DNA of 64,000 nt, taken from positions 1-64,000 of the forward strand of contig NZ_JARXZC010000029.1 in NCBI RefSeq assembly GCF_029894335.1, written 5' to 3'. The position numbers were made by a program, and so were the translations under genes. Under the pieces are notes generated by a model, which saw only the letters and a program-made list of their open reading frames with translations, did not search any database and was not told the DNA's origin. Origin of the DNA: Kitasatospora sp. MAP5-34 (GTDB lineage Bacteria > Actinomycetota > Actinomycetes > Streptomycetales > Streptomycetaceae). Below, piece after piece: positions 38,085-46,476 of this stretch (within the stretch, counting starts at the first letter, position 1; each line of letters opens with the position of its first letter).

Positions 38085-40763
38085 TCACTCGGCTCGGCCG
38101 GGGGCGGACGCCGGGACGAGACCGTCCCTGATGAAGGGAAGCACCCCGCCGGCACCCAGGTACTCCACCTCGCGGGCGGTCTCGACGGCTGCCGTGGCCG
38201 TGAAGGTCACCGACGAGCCGTCAGCGCGGCGGATCCGGACCAGGACCCCGCCGTGCGGCCGGAGGCTGGACAGGCCGGAGAGGTCGATCTCCTCGGAGCC
38301 GTCCAGCCCGTAGTCGGCACTGCTGCGCCCCTTGGGGAACCGCAGCGGAAGCACCCCCATGCCGACCAGGTTGCTCCGATGAATGCGCTCGAAGCTCTCC
38401 GCCAGGACCGCACGGACCCCGAGCAGCGCCGTTCCCTTGGCCGCCCAGTCACGGGCGCTCCCGCAGCCGTACTCCCGCCCGGCGACCACCACCAGGGGCA
38501 CGTCGGAGGCTCGGTAGAGCTCAGCTGCGGCGTGGATCGACAGCAGTTCGCCGGAGGGCCGGTGTCGCGTCCAGGGGCCGACCCGGCCGTCTGCCATGGC
38601 GTTCCGAAGCCGTGGGCTGGCGAAGGTCCCTCGGAGCATGACGTGGTGGTTGCCCCGGCGGCTGCCGTAGCTGTTGAACTCCGGCTCGTCGATCCCCAGA
38701 CGGGACAGGAAGCGGCCGGCGTCGCCGTCCGGTGTGATCGCCCCGACGGGCGAGATGTGGTCGGTGGAGACGCTGTCCCCGAGGAGCGCCAGGATCCGCG
38801 CCCCGGTCAGCTCGGCGGGCGCCGGGCCGGTGCTCGGGGTGTCGACGTACGGCGGTTCGAGGATGTAGCTGGACTCCGCCTCCCAGGTGTACAGCTCCCC
38901 CACGGGCGCAGGGAGCGACTGCCAGCGCTCGTCGCCGCTGAACAGGTCCGCGTAGGCGGAGGCGTACAGTTCGGGGCCCACCGAGGTGCGCACCGCTGCG
39001 GCGACCTCCGCCGGTTCGGGCCACAGGTCGCGCAGGTACACCTCGCGCCCGTCGTCGGCGGTGCCGACGGGTTCGCTGACCAGGTCCTTGGTCACCGTGC
39101 CGGCCAGGGCGTAGGCGACCACAAGCCCGGGCGAGGCCAGATACGCCGCGCGGATCTGCGGGTGCAACCGGCCCTCGAAGTTCCGGTTCCCGCTCAGTAC
39201 GGCGGCACCGAGGATTCCGTCCTCGGTCACGGCTCGCGCGGCCTCGGGGGTGAGGGGTCCGCTGTTCCCGTGGCAGGTGGTGCAACCGAACGCCACCACG
39301 TCGAAGCCCAGCTTCTTCAGGGGATCGAGCAGCCCGGCCCGGTCGAGGTACTCCGGCACGGTGCGGCTTCCCGGCGCGAGGCTGGTCTTGGTCCACTCGG
39401 GAACCCGCAGACCGAACTCCACCGCCCGCTTGGCCACCAGGCCAGCGATGACCATCGAGTCAGGGTGCGAGGTGTTGGTGCAGCTCGTCAAGGCGGCGAG
39501 CAGCACCGATCCGTCGGCCGGCGCACCGTCCCTGGTCCGCGTCGCGGTCGCGACCGGCCCACGCGCTCGTGCCAGGCTGTCCGGCACCTCCGCCAGCGGC
39601 ACCCGCTGGTCGGGCCGATGGGGACCCGCCACGCAGGGTTCCACCGTGGCCAGGTCGAAGGTGACCGTCTCGGAGTAGCGGATCGCGGACACCGCATCCG
39701 GCTGGTGGAACAACTGCTGGGCCCGGCAGTACCGTTCGACCAGCTCCACCTGTTCGGCGCTCCGACCGGTGGACCGGAGGTAGCGCAGCGTCTCGTCGTC
39801 CACCGGGAAGAAGGCCGTGGTGGCCCCGTAGTCGGGCGCCATGTTGGCGACAGTCGCCCGGTCGTGCACCGCCAGGCTCGCGACGCCCTCGCCGTGGAAC
39901 TCCAGGATCGCCCCCAGGACCCCGAGGGAGCGCAGGAACTGAGTGATCGTCAACACCAGGTCGGTAGCCGTCACACCGGGGCGCAGGCGGCCGGTCAGCC
40001 GGACCCCGATCACCCTCGGCGGAGCGAGCAGTACCGGTTCGCCGAGCAGCACGGACGTCGCCTCGATGCCGCCGACGCCCCAGCCGAGCACACCGAGCGC
40101 GCCCACCATGGACGTGTGGGAGTCCGTGCCGAGGACGGTGTCGGGGCGGGCGAACGGCCGTCCGTCCTCACCCTCGGTGACGACGGCGACCTGGGCCAGT
40201 CGCTCCAGGTTGATCTGGTGGATGATGCCCTTGCCCGGCGGCACGATCCTGAGCTGCGAAAACGCCTGCCCCGCCCAGCGCAGCAGGGCGTAGCGCTCGC
40301 CGTTGCGGGCGAACTCAAGGTTCGTGTTGGTCCGCAGGGCGTCGCGGCCCGAAGCGTCGACCCGGACGGTGTGGTCCACCACGAGATGGGCCGGAAGCAC
40401 GGGGTTCACCTGGTCTGCGGAGATGCCGCGCCGGACCGCAGCCGCCCGCAACGCGGCGAGGTCGAGCAGCACCGGGATACCCGAATAGTCCTGCAGGACC
40501 ACCCTGGACGGCTGGAACGGCAGGTCCTCGGCCCGGCCGCCGTCGGCGCTCCAGCGGGCGACGGTGGGCACCAGCTCCGGTCCGCACCGGCCGACAGCGG
40601 CCAGGTGGGCAGTGTTCTCCAGCAGGATCCGCGCCACGTACGGCAGCGTCGCGAGGTCCACGCCGGCCGCCGCCGCGATCTCGGTGAGGTTGTACCGGCT
40701 GACGTCGGTCTGCCCGCCGGATCGGCTCTGCGACGGCTGCGGCTGCGGCTGGATACTGGTCAT
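38085..40763 (-). CDS. Aconitase-family hydratase/isomerase of the biosynthetic cluster
   Basis: 892 aa, full AcnA/IRP-type length. Iron-sulfur ligand cysteines are visible in LTSCTNTSHPDSM and FGCTTCHGNSGPL; substrate-binding residues are in VLGTDSHTSMVGALG, and the swivel domain has STDHISPVGAI, NSYGSRRGNHHVMLRGTF and GREYGCGSARDWAAKG. It should isomerise a hydroxy-tricarboxylate or related acid through an alkene. It is the last gene of a leftward cluster that also encodes a citrate/isopropylmalate-synthase-like enzyme. I therefore infer a pathway-specific isomerase like those of phosphinothricin (Pmi) or FR900098 (FrbA) biosynthesis, though no PEP mutase is seen here. A housekeeping aconitase is the alternative. 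It has only a weak ribosome site. Confidence 0.88.
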   Translation of the reverse strand: MTSIQPQPQPSQSRSGGQTDVSRYNLTEIAAAAGVDLATLPYVARILLENTAHLAAVGRCGPELVPTVARWSADGGRAEDLPFQPSRVVLQDYSGIPVLLDLAALRAAAVRRGISADQVNPVLPAHLVVDHTVRVDASGRDALRTNTNLEFARNGERYALLRWAGQAFSQLRIVPPGKGIIHQINLERLAQVAVVTEGEDGRPFARPDTVLGTDSHTSMVGALGVLGWGVGGIEATSVLLGEPVLLAPPRVIGVRLTGRLRPGVTATDLVLTITQFLRSLGVLGAILEFHGEGVASLAVHDRATVANMAPDYGATTAFFPVDDETLRYLRSTGRSAEQVELVERYCRAQQLFHQPDAVSAIRYSETVTFDLATVEPCVAGPHRPDQRVPLAEVPDSLARARGPVATATRTRDGAPADGSVLLAALTSCTNTSHPDSMVIAGLVAKRAVEFGLRVPEWTKTSLAPGSRTVPEYLDRAGLLDPLKKLGFDVVAFGCTTCHGNSGPLTPEAARAVTEDGILGAAVLSGNRNFEGRLHPQIRAAYLASPGLVVAYALAGTVTKDLVSEPVGTADDGREVYLRDLWPEPAEVAAAVRTSVGPELYASAYADLFSGDERWQSLPAPVGELYTWEAESSYILEPPYVDTPSTGPAPAELTGARILALLGDSVSTDHISPVGAITPDGDAGRFLSRLGIDEPEFNSYGSRRGNHHVMLRGTFASPRLRNAMADGRVGPWTRHRPSGELLSIHAAAELYRASDVPLVVVAGREYGCGSARDWAAKGTALLGVRAVLAESFERIHRSNLVGMGVLPLRFPKGRSSADYGLDGSEEIDLSGLSSLRPHGGVLVRIRRADGSSVTFTATAAVETAREVEYLGAGGVLPFIRDGLVPASAPGRAE

Positions 40764-40772
40764 GGTCGCGGG

Positions 40773-40800
40773 CTCACTTCTGCGTTCTCACTTCTGCGTT
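40773..40800. repeat. 14-bp tandem duplication before the aconitase gene
   Basis: CTCACTTCTGCGTT occurs twice in exact tandem, ten bases upstream of the aconitase start on the minus strand. It may affect initiation, as this gene's ribosome site is weak. Confidence 0.85.
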
Positions 40801-40826
40801 GGAGGCAAATCGGGTCGGCGGCGCCG

Positions 40827-40859
40827 TGGGAGGACGGTCAGCCATGGGAGGACGGTCAG
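40827..40859. repeat. 15-bp direct repeat at the end of the adenylation gene
   Basis: TGGGAGGACGGTCAG at 40827-40841 is repeated at 40845-40859, the second copy spanning the adenylation gene's stop codon. It looks like a small duplication scar. Confidence 0.85.
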
Positions 40860-42430
40860 GCGGAGGATTCACGGTCACCGCTCGGGGAGGCGAGCAGGTC
40901 CAGCAGCACGGCCTGGTCCAGCTTCCCGTTCGCGCTTCTCGGGAGAGCGTCCACCCGGCGCACCGTGGGCGGGACCAGGTAGTGGGGTAGCACCTCGGCC
41001 AACTCGCCCTGGAGGGATGATGGTTCGGGGCAGGTGTGGTCGCCCCGGTAGAACAGGGCGAGGCGGTCCCAGGCTCCGTCCGCCCCTGGGACAGGGACGG
41101 GGAGTACCGCGCACTCCCTGACGCCGGGCAGGCGGAGCGCGGCGTGCTCGATCTCGGCAGGCTCCACCCGGTAGCCGGAGATCTTGATCTGCCGGTCGGC
41201 CCGCCCCAGGTAGTGCAGCACCCCGTCCGCGTCCCGGCACGCGACATCGCCGGTCCGGTAGAGCCGGGTCGGGACGCCGTCGAGGTCCGTGGTGACGAAC
41301 TTCTCGGCATTCGCCCCGGGGTTGTCCAGGTACCCGAGCGCGAGCCCGTCGCCCGCGACGCAGATCTCGCCCGGCACGCCGTCCGCGACCAGGGCACCGC
41401 CGTCGAGGAGGTGCACGGCCGTGGCGGGGGCCGGGCGGCCGATGGGGATGCCATGAGGTGCGTCGCAGTCCGCCAGGCGCACCGCGCGGGTGGTGGCGAA
41501 CACACAACTCTCCACCGGTCCGTAGCCGTTCAGCAGCGAGACCTGCGGATGGCGCCCGACGAAGGAACGGACGTGCGGCACCGACAGCCGCTCTCCGCCG
41601 GTCATCACCTGTCGGACGCCGGCGAAGCAGTCGAGATCCTCGTCGACGAAAAGGTTGAACAGTGAGGCGGTGAGCCAGACGGTATCGACCCCGGCGGACT
41701 CGACCAGGCCGCGCAGCTCGCCGGGGAAGAGGTAGTCGCCGTCGACGATCACGCTGGTGCCACCGGTGGTGAGCATGCCCCACAGTTCCAGGCTGAACGC
41801 GTCCCACGGAACCGGGGCGGCCTGTACCGTCACCCGTCCCCGTCCGAAGTCGGCGAACGTCCTGCCGTCGAAGAGCCGGGTGGTGGCCCGGTGCGGCGAG
41901 ACGACTCCCTTCGGAGCACCGGTCGTCCCCGAGGTGAAGAACACCGTCGCGGCGGCCGAGGCGTCGACGACGGTCGCCGTCGGCACCTTCGCCGAACGGG
42001 CCGCCGCCGGGAGCCCGCCCGTCGGCGGTGCCCAGACCGGCGTTCCGGTCTCGGCGCCGGGCCGGTCGGTCACCAGCAGCCCGGCCCCCAAGGCGCCGAC
42101 CACCGCGCGCCTCCGGTCGCCGGGCCACCGGTGGTCCAGGGCCGAGTACGCGGCCCCGCACTTGAGGACGGCCAGCAGTACCGCGACCAGCGTCGGCGAA
42201 CGCTTCAGCAGAACGGGCACCAACTGTCCCGGGCCGACCCCGAGCCGCTGCAACTCTGCGGCGTAGGCGTCGGCTGCGGCGTCCAGTACGGCGTAGCTGA
42301 TCCGCTCGTCCTTGAAGATCAGGGCGACGGCGTCCGGACGGGTCCGGGCCTGCCAGGTGACCGCCTGGTGGATCGTCTGCCCGACCGTTCCCGTGCGGCG
42401 TTCGGTGGCGGAGACGGAGGCACCAGCCAT
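40856..42430 (-). CDS. Free-standing NRPS adenylation protein
   Basis: 524 aa, a complete adenylation enzyme without carrier or condensation domains. Core motifs: FFTSGTTGAPKG (A3, about 164-175), NGYGPVESC (A5), GEICVAGDGLALGYLDN (A6), YRTGDVACRDADG (A7), GRADRQIKISGYRVEPAEIE (A8) and the catalytic Lys in RSANGKLD (A10). Asp 210 in WDAFSLELW corresponds to Asp235 of GrsA, so the substrate is probably an alpha-amino acid. My hand alignment gives the pocket code D-A-L-L-M-G-G-V-F-K, which I cannot assign. It should load the carrier domain of the protein encoded at 47215. The cluster runs from the aconitase gene below to the synthetase gene above, all leftward. Confidence 0.9.
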   Translation of the reverse strand: MAGASVSATERRTGTVGQTIHQAVTWQARTRPDAVALIFKDERISYAVLDAAADAYAAELQRLGVGPGQLVPVLLKRSPTLVAVLLAVLKCGAAYSALDHRWPGDRRRAVVGALGAGLLVTDRPGAETGTPVWAPPTGGLPAAARSAKVPTATVVDASAAATVFFTSGTTGAPKGVVSPHRATTRLFDGRTFADFGRGRVTVQAAPVPWDAFSLELWGMLTTGGTSVIVDGDYLFPGELRGLVESAGVDTVWLTASLFNLFVDEDLDCFAGVRQVMTGGERLSVPHVRSFVGRHPQVSLLNGYGPVESCVFATTRAVRLADCDAPHGIPIGRPAPATAVHLLDGGALVADGVPGEICVAGDGLALGYLDNPGANAEKFVTTDLDGVPTRLYRTGDVACRDADGVLHYLGRADRQIKISGYRVEPAEIEHAALRLPGVRECAVLPVPVPGADGAWDRLALFYRGDHTCPEPSSLQGELAEVLPHYLVPPTVRRVDALPRSANGKLDQAVLLDLLASPSGDRESSA

Positions 42431-42538
42431 CGCGTCACTGTCCTTTCTCTCGTTGCGGCAGCGTTGCAGCGGCCTTGCGGTGGCCTTTCAACGGCCTCGT
42501 AGGCCGGGCCGGCGTCGGTTCGTTCGACGGGTGAGCGC

Positions 42539-44266
42539 TCAGGCGCCCAGCCACTCCAGCCAGGAGCCGAGCGTCAGCAGGGGGAAGACGAGTCCGGCCA
42601 CGGCCTGATCACCACGGAGGACGCGGCCGAGCAGCTCGTCCAGGCCGTCCGGCCGCAGTCCTGCGGCGACCAGCCGGTCGCGGTGCCCGGTCAGCTCGGC
42701 GTGAACGCGCGGAGCCACCCGGCCGGTCAGCCAGTCCGTGACCGGCGCCCGGAACGGCTTCTTCACCTCGTCGCCGTACGCGGGCAGTTCGGCCGCGAAT
42801 GCCCGGCGGAGCGGCAGCTTCGTCTGCCCGTGGTCCACCAGCCGGGAGAACGGCAGCGACGCGGCGAGCGCGGGGAGCCCGCCGTGCAGGAACGGGGTAC
42901 GCCCCTCCACTCCCTGGGCCATCAGCAGGTGGTCGGACCGTCGCAGGAGCGGTTCCAGGCTGTGCTGGTACTCGAACTCCCGCACCACCTCCGCCGCCGG
43001 TCGTCCGCCGGCCGGCGGCAACGCCGCACCGAGGGCGTCGCGCGCGGCGGCGTACGCGTCCGACGGGAGCAGGTCCCGGACGAGTCGTCCTTGGTCCGCC
43101 GACAGGTAGAACTCGGCGGGTTCGGTCAGCTCGGCCAGCCGCAGGTAGCTGCGGTACCCGCCGAACAGCTCGTCGGCGCCCTCGCCGAGGAGCAGCGCCA
43201 CGATGCCGCTCTCCCGGGCCAGCCTGGCGAGTGCGGCGTACATCGGCACGCTGGTCATCGCCGTCGGCTCGCCCAGCACCCGTACGGCGTCGGCGACCCC
43301 GTCGAGCAGGTCGTCCGGTCCGAACCCGATCCACCGGTGCCGCCAGCCGCGCCAGGCTGTTCCGGTCAGCCGCAGCGCCGAGAGGTCGGTGACACCGTCG
43401 CCGCCACCTCTCGGGACCACGCTCACGGTGGCCAGCTCCCGTACGCCCCGGCGGGAGAGCTCCGTCGCGAGGATGGTGGAGTCCAGACCGCCGCTCAGCG
43501 CCAGGCCGAGCGGGCGGTCGGACACCAGGACGCGTTCCACCGCGAGTGAGACGGCGGCGCGCAGTTCCTCCGGGGTGGCCGGCTCCCGGCCCCCGGTCGG
43601 CTGCGGAGCGCCGAGCCCTGCCACCAGTTGCTGCACCCGGCCCTCCTTCAGCAGGAGCCGACTGCCGGGGGCCACCGGCTCGATGTCCTGGAAGAACGTT
43701 CCGCCGTCCACCACCCGGCCGAAGAGCAGGAACTGACCGATGGCCTCCGGGCGGACCCGGACCGGACCGAACAGGTCGAGCAGGGCCGGGATCTCCGAAG
43801 CGACGGCAGTGCCGTGGGGATGCCTGCGCAGGTACAGCGGCTTGATGCCGAACGGGTCCCGGGACACCTCGACGCAGCCGTCGGGCGACCGGCGTACCTG
43901 CGCGTACATCCCGTCCAGGGCGGAGCAGTCGTGCTCATCGACCGCCTGGCCCTCGTCGAGCCCGCCGGCCGGCACGGTCGTCCGCCCGGTGCCGGACAGC
44001 GCGCCCGGACCGACCGCGTAGACCTCGCCGTTGTAGGCGTACGCGACGGACCCGGCCTCGGCGGTGAAGGGCACGCGATCATCCGGGAGGCTGCGCAGGC
44101 GCAGCCGGCACATGGCGACGGCGGACTGCGCGTCTCCGCACACCCCGTGACCGTCCGGCCCCCGGTGCAGCAGCTTCTCGATGCCCGCCCCGGCCAGCCG
44201 GTCGGCCCTCAGGGCCTGCCCGGACGCCGCGCCGGGGGTCAGGCACACGCCCACGACACCGCACAC
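42539..44266 (-). CDS. Asparagine-synthetase-like glutamine-dependent amidotransferase
   Basis: 575 aa with both AsnB domains. The GTG start is followed at once by Cys2, the glutaminase nucleophile. HRGPDGHG and YNGEVY are the glutamine pocket, and SGGLDS (258-263) is the ATP-pyrophosphatase loop, with LLLGEGADELFGGYRSYL and EFEYQHSLEPLLRRSDHLLMAQGVEGRTPFL further on. It should activate a carboxylate as its AMP ester and amidate it with ammonia from glutamine. Related enzymes also close beta-lactams, but those lack the N-terminal Cys, so an amide is more likely. Its start is three bases after the methyltransferase stop. In a secondary-metabolite cluster, the substrate is likely the pathway intermediate rather than aspartate. 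Confidence 0.9.
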   Translation of the reverse strand: MCGVVGVCLTPGAASGQALRADRLAGAGIEKLLHRGPDGHGVCGDAQSAVAMCRLRLRSLPDDRVPFTAEAGSVAYAYNGEVYAVGPGALSGTGRTTVPAGGLDEGQAVDEHDCSALDGMYAQVRRSPDGCVEVSRDPFGIKPLYLRRHPHGTAVASEIPALLDLFGPVRVRPEAIGQFLLFGRVVDGGTFFQDIEPVAPGSRLLLKEGRVQQLVAGLGAPQPTGGREPATPEELRAAVSLAVERVLVSDRPLGLALSGGLDSTILATELSRRGVRELATVSVVPRGGGDGVTDLSALRLTGTAWRGWRHRWIGFGPDDLLDGVADAVRVLGEPTAMTSVPMYAALARLARESGIVALLLGEGADELFGGYRSYLRLAELTEPAEFYLSADQGRLVRDLLPSDAYAAARDALGAALPPAGGRPAAEVVREFEYQHSLEPLLRRSDHLLMAQGVEGRTPFLHGGLPALAASLPFSRLVDHGQTKLPLRRAFAAELPAYGDEVKKPFRAPVTDWLTGRVAPRVHAELTGHRDRLVAAGLRPDGLDELLGRVLRGDQAVAGLVFPLLTLGSWLEWLGA

Positions 44267-44269
44267 GGG

Positions 44270-45064
44270 TCAGGCCCCGGGCTGGGCGACGGCGGTGTAC
44301 ATGCGGGTCTTCGGCGCCTGGCCGAACTCGCAGTCGGAGAGCAGGCCGAGGCTGCGGCCGTCGACGTCCGCCTTCTCCAGCAGCGCCAGGATGTCGCCGT
44401 GGTCGAAGCGCTGCTCGCGCCCCCGGCCCTGGTACCACTGCAGCAGCAGCTCGGGGGCGATGTCCCCGTGCGGCAGCAGGGCGTCCGTCAGGACGTCCCC
44501 GGCGGCGGCGAAGTCGATCGTCTTCGCCTCGGCGTCGTAGAAGGACTCCAGCGTCCCGCGCTCCCGGCCGGTCTCGATCATGCGCTCGTCCATCGGGTAC
44601 AGCCCGAGCTTGATGGAGGCGCGGAGCTGGCCGCCGTCGGCGAGCAGGTCGAGCATGCCCTCGACACCCTTGCGCGCCTCGGTCTCGCTGAAGCGGTTCA
44701 CCAGGCGGTCGTTGAGGACGAACCGCTGGGTGCCGCGCAGGCCCTCGGGGGCGGGGCGGGTGATGTCGTGCCGGAGGACCTGACAGGAGCCGGCCGGCAG
44801 CGCGGAACGCAGATCGGCGCACATGCGCTCGGAGAAGTCCAGGACGGTGACCTCGGCGCCGCGCGCGATCAGGGCCTCGACCAGGTCCTTGGTGGAGGCG
44901 CCCACCACGGTGCAGCGGTCCCCGGCCTGGATGCCCGAGGTGAAGAGGTCGATCTCCTCCTCGCTCGGCTTGGCGGTGGTCCGGCCGGACTCCCAGAACA
45001 GGGAGCCGATCAGGTCCCAGGCCTCGGACTTGCGGTTCTCGGTCTCAATCGTCTGCGTGGTCAT
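44270..45064 (-). CDS. SAM-dependent class I methyltransferase
   Basis: 264 aa. CTVVGASTKDLVEALIARGAEVTVLDFS is the SAM-binding strand-loop-helix, with GAS in place of the usual GxG and Asp at the end of strand 2. SCQVLRHDIT and RFVLNDRLVNRFSE follow as motifs II and III. The C-terminal part, DGGQLRASIKLGLYPMDERMI, is typical of small-molecule O- or N-methyltransferases. The start overlaps the stop of the synthase gene by one base, so the two are translationally coupled. I infer that it may methylate a carboxylate of the synthase's product, as methyl-ester steps are known in isopropylmalate-derived metabolites, but this is a guess. Confidence 0.8.
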   Translation of the reverse strand: MTTQTIETENRKSEAWDLIGSLFWESGRTTAKPSEEEIDLFTSGIQAGDRCTVVGASTKDLVEALIARGAEVTVLDFSERMCADLRSALPAGSCQVLRHDITRPAPEGLRGTQRFVLNDRLVNRFSETEARKGVEGMLDLLADGGQLRASIKLGLYPMDERMIETGRERGTLESFYDAEAKTIDFAAAGDVLTDALLPHGDIAPELLLQWYQGRGREQRFDHGDILALLEKADVDGRSLGLLSDCEFGQAPKTRMYTAVAQPGA

Positions 45065-46443
45065 CAGTTGCTCCCGATCGGGTCGAGCAGGCTGGAGTTG
45101 TAGTCGCCTGCGAGTACGTGGTTCAGGTAGGTGCCCGCGCCGCCGACGACGCGGTAGCCGTGCGGCACGCCGGCGGGGATGAAGACGCTGGCGGGGCTCT
45201 GCACCGGGAAGGTCTCGTCGCCGAGGGTCACCTCGACGGACAGGCCCCGGTAGCCCTCCTCCTCGCCGAGGAAGATGAAGAGGCTGTCGCAGTGGTGCAC
45301 GTGGGTGTCGACGTGCCCGGTGCCGTAGTCGTCCAGCAGCGGGACGCGGCGGGCGATGCAGTACTGCTCGGCGCCGGGTACGAACCGGTTGTCCACCAGC
45401 ACGAAGCGGTCGCCCGGTCCCTTGCGGTGGTAGCGCAGCTCCGTCGCGGAGATCACCTGCGGGTCCACCACCCAGTCCGTGGGCCGGGCCGACAGAGTGG
45501 GCCGCGCGGTGCTGCCCTCGCGGCCCACGTCGGCGGGCTTCACCCACTCGTACGCGGACGGCTCCCGCTCGACGGCGGCGACGTGCAGCTTGGCCACGTG
45601 GTGGAAGACGTCGCGGCCGACCACGGGACGCCGGTGGTCGGGCATGGATCGCGAGTACGCGCCGACCCGACGGCTGAGCTCGGCCAGCAGGCCGCCGTTC
45701 ACGAGCGGCCGGGTGCCTCGGTAGTCGAGGTTGACGGCGAGTGAGACGTAATCGGTGATCCCGGCGCGCTCGCCCAGACCGTTGACGGAGGTGGAGACCC
45801 AGGCGGCCCCCGCGTCGACCGCCGCCAGCGAGTTGGCCAGCGCCAGCCCCCGGTCGTCGTGCAGGTGGACCTCGATGTCCGTGCCCGGACAGCTCTCCCT
45901 AAGCCGGGAGATCCGCTCGCGGATGTCCTCCGGTTCCATCACACCGAGGGTGTCTGCGAAGCAGATCCGCTCGGCACCCGCCGCCGTGGCGATGCGGTAC
46001 GCCTCGGCCAGTTCCGCGCCGTCGGTGCGGCTGCTGTCCTCGACGGTGAAGCGAACCCGCAGGCCCAGCCGACGGGCGTGGGTCACGGACTCCTCGACCA
46101 TCGCGTACAGGTCCGGCAACTGCCGTCCGGGCAGCCTCGAACGCCGGGACACCTCGTTGATGCCCAGAAAGATGCCCACCCAGGCAGCGCCGGTCTTGGC
46201 CACTGTCTCGATGTCGTCACGCCGCGCGCGGGCGTGGGCCAGCACCGGTACATCGCCGGCCGCCTCCACCACCGCCGCGACCCGCAGCAGTTCGTCCGAG
46301 CTGACCGCGGGGTGACCGCACTCGATGGCGTCCGCTCCGGAGCTCGCCAGCAGCCGGGCGATCTCCACGCTCTGGTCGAGTGTGAAGCGGCCGTGAGCCG
46401 ACTGCATTCCCTCACGCAGGGTGCTGTCGATGATGTACGTCAC
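45064..46443 (-). CDS. Citrate/isopropylmalate-synthase-like (DRE-TIM) enzyme with C-terminal cupin domain
   Basis: 459 aa. Residues 1 to about 270 are a DRE-TIM metallolyase: DSTLREGMQSAHGRF holds the catalytic Arg/Glu, IECGHPAVSSDELLRV follows, HLHDD (193-197) binds metal, and NGLGERAGITDYVSLAV is typical of homocitrate, isopropylmalate and phosphonomethylmalate synthases. They condense acetyl-CoA with a 2-oxo acid. The last 110 residues resemble a cupin (DTHVHHCDSLFIFLGEEEG; VFIPAGVPHGYRV) in place of the LeuA regulatory domain, with histidines able to bind metal. That fusion is unusual. GTG 46443 has AGGAG seven bases upstream. With the aconitase homologue it forms an inferred chain-extension pair. 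Confidence 0.85.
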   Translation of the reverse strand: MTYIIDSTLREGMQSAHGRFTLDQSVEIARLLASSGADAIECGHPAVSSDELLRVAAVVEAAGDVPVLAHARARRDDIETVAKTGAAWVGIFLGINEVSRRSRLPGRQLPDLYAMVEESVTHARRLGLRVRFTVEDSSRTDGAELAEAYRIATAAGAERICFADTLGVMEPEDIRERISRLRESCPGTDIEVHLHDDRGLALANSLAAVDAGAAWVSTSVNGLGERAGITDYVSLAVNLDYRGTRPLVNGGLLAELSRRVGAYSRSMPDHRRPVVGRDVFHHVAKLHVAAVEREPSAYEWVKPADVGREGSTARPTLSARPTDWVVDPQVISATELRYHRKGPGDRFVLVDNRFVPGAEQYCIARRVPLLDDYGTGHVDTHVHHCDSLFIFLGEEEGYRGLSVEVTLGDETFPVQSPASVFIPAGVPHGYRVVGGAGTYLNHVLAGDYNSSLLDPIGSN

Positions 46444-46476
46444 TAGGTCTCCTGGATTCGTCTTTGAGCAGGCAGG

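Noticed and set aside
38253..40982. A 909-codon plus-strand frame opposite the aconitase gene
   Set aside because: It is antisense to a full-length aconitase with iron-sulfur cysteines; the composition is Gly/Arg/Val-rich noise.
42539..44266. Beta-lactam synthetase
   Set aside because: The N-terminal Cys2 and glutamine pocket are intact, which beta-lactam synthetases have lost, so an amidotransferase is the better call.
38085..46443. Phosphonate or phosphinate antibiotic cluster
   Set aside because: The synthase and aconitase pair recalls FR900098 and phosphinothricin genes, but no PEP mutase or phosphonopyruvate decarboxylase is present in the window.
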